This document shows, one piece after another, positions 5,954-9,445 of a stretch of DNA of 9,445 bases (position 1 is its first letter; each line of letters begins with the position of its first letter). Made by a program: the position numbers and the translations under genes. Below the pieces are notes generated by a model. That model was not told the DNA's origin, did no database searches, and saw only the letters and a program-made list of their open reading frames with translations. Origin of the DNA: an uncultured Chryseolinea sp. (GTDB lineage: Bacteria; Bacteroidota; Bacteroidia; Cytophagales; Cyclobacteriaceae); NCBI GenBank assembly GCA_946478915.1, contig CAMLER010000162.1, positions 1 through 9,445 of the forward strand, read 5' to 3'.

Positions 5954-6077
5954 TGAGTTAAAAGTCCCTGACGGCTTAAAATCTTCTTAATCAGACAACA
6001 ACTCACCCAGTATAAAGTTCTTTTCGATGCACAATTCAACACCGAATGTAAATGTAAATTTTTAACTGAGACCAGGG

Positions 6078-6512
6078 TCAATTACCATTCGCTCGCGTTT
6101 TATAATATCCGCCTAAACCTGCGCCGGCAAAACCAAGGGCCAGCCCGACGATTGCACCTGCCTTCCCTCCTCCTGTTCCAAAATCTCCGTTAGTTGAAGC
6201 CAAGTGAATAATGCTCAGCACTATCGCAACAATTCCAAGCACCAATGCCCAGTTGCCCCACGTACGAGATTTTTTTGCATTCTTGTTTGTTTGAGCTTTC
6301 GTGTACAACGCAGTGACCAGGCTAACCAATCCGATAACTGTACCGACCAGTGATCTCGCACGTGCTGAAGTAATCCCCGTGACGTATTCATGATTTTCAT
6401 TATTGTTGTCTTGTGCCCCAGTTTGCCCGAATGACGCGTCAATCGACAAAGTCAATATAGCAATGATAGTGTTGAAGGTAATGACAGAAATGTTTGAAGT
6501 AAGTCGTCTCAT
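6078..6512 (-). CDS. DUF6223-like small membrane protein
   Basis: A 144-residue protein. The hydrophobic N-terminus (about 7-28, ending DASFGQ) looks like a signal peptide or signal anchor, followed by a short polar linker rich in Asn and Glu (31-45). Three membrane segments follow: about 54-70 (SLVGTVIGLVSLVTALY), 86-105 (WGNWALVLGIVAIVLSIIHL) and 118-136 (AGAIVGLALGFAGAGLGGY). The second loop carries NGDFGTGGGKAGA, and the arrangement of ARS, Gly-rich loop and GAIVGL.LG resembles DUF6223. No catalytic residues can be proposed. It has 124 bases of apparently non-coding sequence after it and 121 before it, so it seems monocistronic. Family assignment is from pattern recognition and is moderately confident; function is unknown. 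Confidence 0.65.
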   Translation of the reverse strand: MRRLTSNISVITFNTIIAILTLSIDASFGQTGAQDNNNENHEYVTGITSARARSLVGTVIGLVSLVTALYTKAQTNKNAKKSRTWGNWALVLGIVAIVLSIIHLASTNGDFGTGGGKAGAIVGLALGFAGAGLGGYYKTRANGN

Positions 6513-6633
6513 TTTGCAATCGATTTATAATAAAAAAAGTATTTGTTGCGAGGCATCTGTGGTGAAGTTGCAATTGTCCTATCGCTCATGGGCTATCAAA
6601 TGTGATCGGTCGCATCAGTAACAGAAAGTCCGT

Positions 6634-7032
6634 TTAGCGCTTCGGCTCAATCAATTCGATAAGGTTTCCTGAGGGATCGAGTGCTAAAATTTGCTTACCA
6701 CCACCGCCGGCAATCACATCGCTTCTGAATTTCACATTCTTATTTTTTAAGAAATCTATCGCAGCATGAATGTCGTGTGTCTGCAACTGCAACCTGTTCC
6801 ATCCTCCCGGCTCCGGCGCAGTACCATCCGGCATCGATTGTCCGGCCGCACCAGCACCAGGTTCGTTCAGCAAGAGGCGCATGTTGCCCTTTGACAACAT
6901 CGCGAATCCGCTTGGTGGATTCATCATAACCTTAAACCCGAAGAGGTTGGTATAAAAATCGACACAAGTATTCACATTGCTCACGATGTATCGAATGCTT
7001 ACGCTTTCCGGCTCATCAAAGAGAGTATTCAT
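6634..7032 (-). CDS. VOC (glyoxalase/bleomycin resistance fold) family protein
   Basis: A 132-residue single VOC module with two beta-alpha-beta-beta-beta halves. The first half is SIRYIVSNVNTCVDFYTNLFGFKV (12-35) and a strand with MRLLLNEPG (51-59). The second is NRLQLQTHDIHAAIDFLKNKNVKF (79-102), ending ILALDPSGNLIELIEP (115-130). The final strand supplies the usual Glu metal ligand (Glu126), but the first strand has no His, so the metal site, if any, is atypical. The long Gly/Pro-rich loop (58-78) is common in such Bacteroidota proteins. Members include dioxygenases, glyoxalases and drug-binding proteins; none can be chosen here. It lies 90 bases downstream of an AraC-type regulator on the same strand, which may regulate it. 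Confidence 0.85.
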   Translation of the reverse strand: MNTLFDEPESVSIRYIVSNVNTCVDFYTNLFGFKVMMNPPSGFAMLSKGNMRLLLNEPGAGAAGQSMPDGTAPEPGGWNRLQLQTHDIHAAIDFLKNKNVKFRSDVIAGGGGKQILALDPSGNLIELIEPKR

Positions 7033-7069
7033 AGCTGTTCATTTTAAGTTATATTATTGCTGTAAAACA

Positions 7070-7081
7070 CATTTGCAAATG
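7070..7081. promoter_or_regulatory. 12-base perfect palindrome upstream of the VOC gene
   Basis: CATTTGCAAATG is a perfect palindrome, 37 bases before the VOC start codon and downstream of the AraC-type gene. On the minus strand it also contains TTTGC, the end of a Bacteroidota -7 element. It could be an operator or promoter element, or chance in AT-rich DNA. Confidence 0.25.
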
Positions 7082-7122
7082 AAGGCCTTGAGTAATAAGC
7101 ACTCTTGGAAATTTGCGACATT

Positions 7123-7950
7123 CTAATGCTTAAAGTCCCTCGTGGCTCGGGTATCTGTTTCAGGATGATGATTTAAAACGAATTCTTTTGGCGTGTATCC
7201 GGAAAACTTTTTAAACTCATTTGTGAAATGAGATTGATCATAGTAACCAGCATTGATCGCAATCTGCGCGAGTGGTAGCTTTTCCTTTTCCATCTCACTG
7301 ATAGCATTTTTAAAGCGCACCAGGTCGAAAAAATCCTTGGGACTAAATCCTGAAAGTTCTCTAAACCTGCGTTCAAATTGCCTTCTCGATAAATTACAAT
7401 CGTGCGCGAATGATGCGATGGGGTGAATTATATTATTATCCGAAACTTGCCTTATCCGTTCTAAAAAGGCCAACTCATATCTCTGCAACGATCGAATCTT
7501 ACGAAGAAAAAATTCAGACACGATTCTTAATCTTCTTTCAGTTGTTTTTGCTAGCATCACCTGCTCCTCAAGCACCATTCCTTCTATACCCCAGAGCGTT
7601 TTGCTATCGACCTTTTCGTTGCTTAGCGCATCTGCGGGCAAATTGAAAAGATGCTTGAGCGAGTATGGATATAAGTAGACACCGAAAAGACTAAAGTCGA
7701 AATCCGCCTTGAATTGGCGGAACTTTTGTGCCTGTCCGAATAGCCCCGATGTGAATGTATGTCCTTCCGATCCTGTCAACGAGCTTATCGACAATTTTCC
7801 CTTGCAATAAAATATTAGTTCAAGACAATTGTCAGGTAATGCGCGATGAATGAAAGGCTCATGTGGCTCAACTACCGCTTCCAAACTCCAAAAGAATTTG
7901 ATGTATTCCCGGAGTACTGCCTGGGGTTTGAACATCTTATATTTAACCAT
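7123..7950 (-). CDS. AraC-family transcriptional regulator (DUF6597-type sensor domain)
   Basis: A 275-residue regulator from the ATG at 7950. That start gives the family's usual opening (MVKYKMFKPQ...LREYIKFFWSLE); the next ATG, 7935, is also possible. The in-frame GTG at 7992 lies inside an intergenic repeat and is not believed. Residues about 5-110 match the DUF6597-type ligand domain, with ALPDNCLELIFYCKG and a GQ.....F...FDFSLFGVYLYPY stretch. Two helix-turn-helix motifs follow: FAHDCNLSRRQFERRFREL (about 181-199) and LAQIAINAGYYDQSHFTNEF (227-246), ending in the signature KFSGYTPKEF. Such regulators usually activate an adjacent small operon; the VOC gene 90 bases downstream is the best candidate. 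The ligand is unknown. Confidence 0.9.
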   Translation of the reverse strand: MVKYKMFKPQAVLREYIKFFWSLEAVVEPHEPFIHRALPDNCLELIFYCKGKLSISSLTGSEGHTFTSGLFGQAQKFRQFKADFDFSLFGVYLYPYSLKHLFNLPADALSNEKVDSKTLWGIEGMVLEEQVMLAKTTERRLRIVSEFFLRKIRSLQRYELAFLERIRQVSDNNIIHPIASFAHDCNLSRRQFERRFRELSGFSPKDFFDLVRFKNAISEMEKEKLPLAQIAINAGYYDQSHFTNEFKKFSGYTPKEFVLNHHPETDTRATRDFKH

Positions 7951-7984
7951 CCGCTTATAATTAATTTGTTTCCAACGCGTCTTG

Positions 7985-8058
7985 TTAACCACGGAGACGT
8001 TGAGGATACAGGAGAATTAGGAGACGTAACTCTGTGTCACTGCGCCTTTGTGGTTTAA
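7985..8058. repeat. Palindromic intergenic repeat with 9-base units (ACCACGGAG type)
   Basis: The outer ends are inverted: TTAACCAC (7985-7992) and GTGGTT followed by TAA (8050-8058). Inside the left part are four 9-base purine-rich units, GGAGACGTT, GAGGATACA, GGAGAATTA and GGAGACGTA (7993-8028). The right arm is pyrimidine-rich (ACTCTGTGTCACTGCGCC, 8029-8046). The reverse strand begins AACCACAAAGGCGCAG, which resembles dispersed non-coding repeats I recall from Bacteroidota and other genomes. It separates the divergent regulator and copper ATPase genes. Confidence 0.65.
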
Positions 8059-8156
8059 ATTCACTCGGATTGGAATTATATAACATTAAACACTTTATCT
8101 ACAAATCCCGATATTGGTTTTAGACGTTGATCCTGGTAGGCTAACCCCAATCGCAG

Positions 8157-9445
8157 ATGAACCCCCAATCTAACACTACTTATACGTGTCCAATGCACCC
8201 GGAGGTTGTCAGGGACAGCCCTGGTCAATGCCCTAAATGTGGGATGAACCTCATTCCTGTAAAGGAAGAAAACAAGTCCGGACAAAAACATCACCATGCA
8301 ACCCATGACCATTCGTCGCATGAAAGTTCCCATCAAATGCATGGCCATGATCACGGCCCTGACAGTGGGCATTCCCATCACGCTGGAATGATAGATGACT
8401 TCAAAAAACGTTTTTACGTGGTGTTGATACTAACAGTTCCTATCATGGCCCTTTCTCCCATGATTCAACACTGGCTGAGCGTAGACTGGTCGTTCAGGGG
8501 TTCAGGTTATGTTCTGCTTGTACTATCGTCAATTGTTTACTTCTATGGAGGTTGGCCTTTCCTGCAGGGACTGGTATCAGAAGTAAAAACCAGAACACTA
8601 GGCATGATGACGTTGGTAGCGGTTGCAATAACTGTGGCGTATGCCTATAGCGTTGCAATCATTTTTGGCCTCTCAGGAATGGACTTCTTTTGGGAACTGG
8701 CCACGCTAATCCTGATCATGCTTCTTGGACACTGGATCGAAATGAAGTCCATCATGAATGCATCGAAAGAATTGGAACTTCTTGTTCAACTGATGCCAGC
8801 CGATGCACACCTCGTTCACGGAGAACATGTCATGGATGTTAAGACCGATACTTTAAAAGCTGGTGATATAATTTTGATAAAGCCTGGTGAAAAAATTGCT
8901 GCTGACGGAGAAATAATTGAAGGTCGAAGCAATCTCAACGAGTCTATGCTAACTGGTGAATCGAAACCTATTGAAAAAGAGGTCAATGACAAAGTGATCG
9001 CAGGTTCGATAAACGGTGAAGGTTCTTTGAAAGTGAAGGTGACTCACGGAACAAAAGACTCATACCTTGCACAAGTAATCAAGCTCGTACAAGATGCCCA
9101 GGCCGCAAAGTCTAAAACACAATTGTTAGCCGATCAGGCCGCCATGTGGCTAACCATAATTGCATTAGTGTCGGGAGCAGTCACATTCATTGTCTGGTTT
9201 GCCAGTAGCAGGGATCTGGCTTTCGCCATGGAACGCATGGTTACGGTTATTATTATCTGTTGCCCGCACGCACTGGGATTAGCTGTTCCTCTTGTGGTGG
9301 CAAGATCAACAGCTGTTTCTGCTCAAAGCGGACTTCTTATCAAAGACAGAACAGCCTTCGAGAATTCCCGAAAGATAACAACGCTGGTTTTTGATAAAAC
9401 AGGAACACTGACAAAAGGTGAATTCAATGTGGTCAGATATGATTC
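8157..9445 (+). CDS. copB: CopB-type copper-translocating P-type ATPase (P1B, CPH motif), 3'-truncated
   Basis: The first 429 codons are present; the gene runs off the right edge with no stop. An in-frame TAA at 8142 and no closer ATG fix the start at 8157. Residues 9-34 form a heavy-metal-binding domain (YTCPMHPE, then CPKCGMNLIP). Residues 45-75 hold 13 His in 31 residues, a metal-binding tail. Membrane helices begin near 84. The actuator domain carries LTGES (265-269) and AGSINGEG (282-289). The ion-binding helix has CCPHALGLAVP (368-378), with CPH (369-371) rather than CPC, and the phosphorylation motif DKTGTLT is at 413-419. CPH marks the P1B-3/CopB subgroup, which exports copper (reported for Cu2+ as well as Cu+) from the cytoplasm. 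Start-side neighbours are a repeat and a divergent AraC-type gene; no copper regulator is visible. Membrane class and motif are certain; metal preference is from family knowledge. Confidence 0.93.
   Translation, partial: MNPQSNTTYTCPMHPEVVRDSPGQCPKCGMNLIPVKEENKSGQKHHHATHDHSSHESSHQMHGHDHGPDSGHSHHAGMIDDFKKRFYVVLILTVPIMALSPMIQHWLSVDWSFRGSGYVLLVLSSIVYFYGGWPFLQGLVSEVKTRTLGMMTLVAVAITVAYAYSVAIIFGLSGMDFFWELATLILIMLLGHWIEMKSIMNASKELELLVQLMPADAHLVHGEHVMDVKTDTLKAGDIILIKPGEKIAADGEIIEGRSNLNESMLTGESKPIEKEVNDKVIAGSINGEGSLKVKVTHGTKDSYLAQVIKLVQDAQAAKSKTQLLADQAAMWLTIIALVSGAVTFIVWFASSRDLAFAMERMVTVIIICCPHALGLAVPLVVARSTAVSAQSGLLIKDRTAFENSRKITTLVFDKTGTLTKGEFNVVRYD

Noticed and set aside
6000..6060. GAACTTTA on the minus strand upstream of the DUF2892-DUF302 operon as a third copy of the regulatory module
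   Set aside because: The -7-like match is partial, and at the expected upstream distance there is no palindromic GTRAY-N4-RTCAC box.
7951..7992. GTG start lengthening the AraC-type regulator
   Set aside because: The GTG is the end of an intergenic palindromic repeat, and the added residues do not resemble the family.
8076..8381. 101-codon open frame on the minus strand
   Set aside because: It lies opposite the start of the copper ATPase, whose plus-strand frame has unmistakable motifs; no recognisable protein on the minus strand.
9255..9300. P1B-1 (CopA/CPC) assignment for the ATPase
   Set aside because: The ion-binding motif is CPH, not CPC, and the N-terminus is His-rich rather than a ferredoxin-like GMTCxxC domain.

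Overview
The window looks like chromosomal DNA of a Bacteroidota bacterium, probably a Cytophagales-type heterotroph. The reasons are Bacteroidota-style -7 promoter elements (TTTGC), few Shine-Dalgarno sequences, the protein families present (DUF6223, a DUF6597-type AraC regulator, CstB-like MBL-rhodanese fusion), and intergenic palindromic repeats built of short purine-rich units. The species assignment is inference. No rRNA, tRNA, CRISPR array, transposase or phage gene is visible.

Positions 1-4838 (+ strand) hold a sulfur-handling block. A SoxB-like 5'-nucleotidase/metallophosphatase, cut by the left edge, is followed after 9 bases by a LysE/RhtB-type exporter. After an intergenic stretch with a palindromic repeat and Crp/Fnr-like boxes come a single-domain rhodanese, a three-domain persulfide dioxygenase-like protein (MBL, pseudo-rhodanese, rhodanese: the CstB layout), and a SAM-dependent methyltransferase. 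The rhodanese and the CstB-like gene are each preceded by the same 48-base module: a GTRAY-N4-RTCAC box, then GAACTTTGC at identical spacing. This suggests that one Crp/Fnr-type regulator drives both.

Positions 4835-5953 (- strand) hold a compact three-gene operon: a DUF2892/YgaP-like membrane protein, a DUF302 protein and a second, smaller DUF2892 protein. It converges on the sulfur block so tightly that the two stop codons overlap. Its families often travel with rhodaneses and thiol or metal stress genes, so it may serve the same physiology.

Positions 6078-7950 (- strand) hold a DUF6223 small membrane protein, a VOC/glyoxalase-fold protein, and an AraC-type regulator directly upstream of the VOC gene. 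A second palindromic repeat lies at 7985-8058, just beyond the regulator's start.

Positions 8157-9445 (+ strand) hold the first 429 codons of a copper P-type ATPase of CopB type (CPH motif), with an N-terminal heavy-metal-binding domain and a His-rich segment. It runs off the right edge.

Taken together, the window suggests oxidation, transfer and possibly methylation of reactive sulfur under a redox- or oxygen-type regulator, next to copper export. No component is individually without precedent. The duplicated regulatory module, the gene combination and several altered active sites are what deserve a second look.
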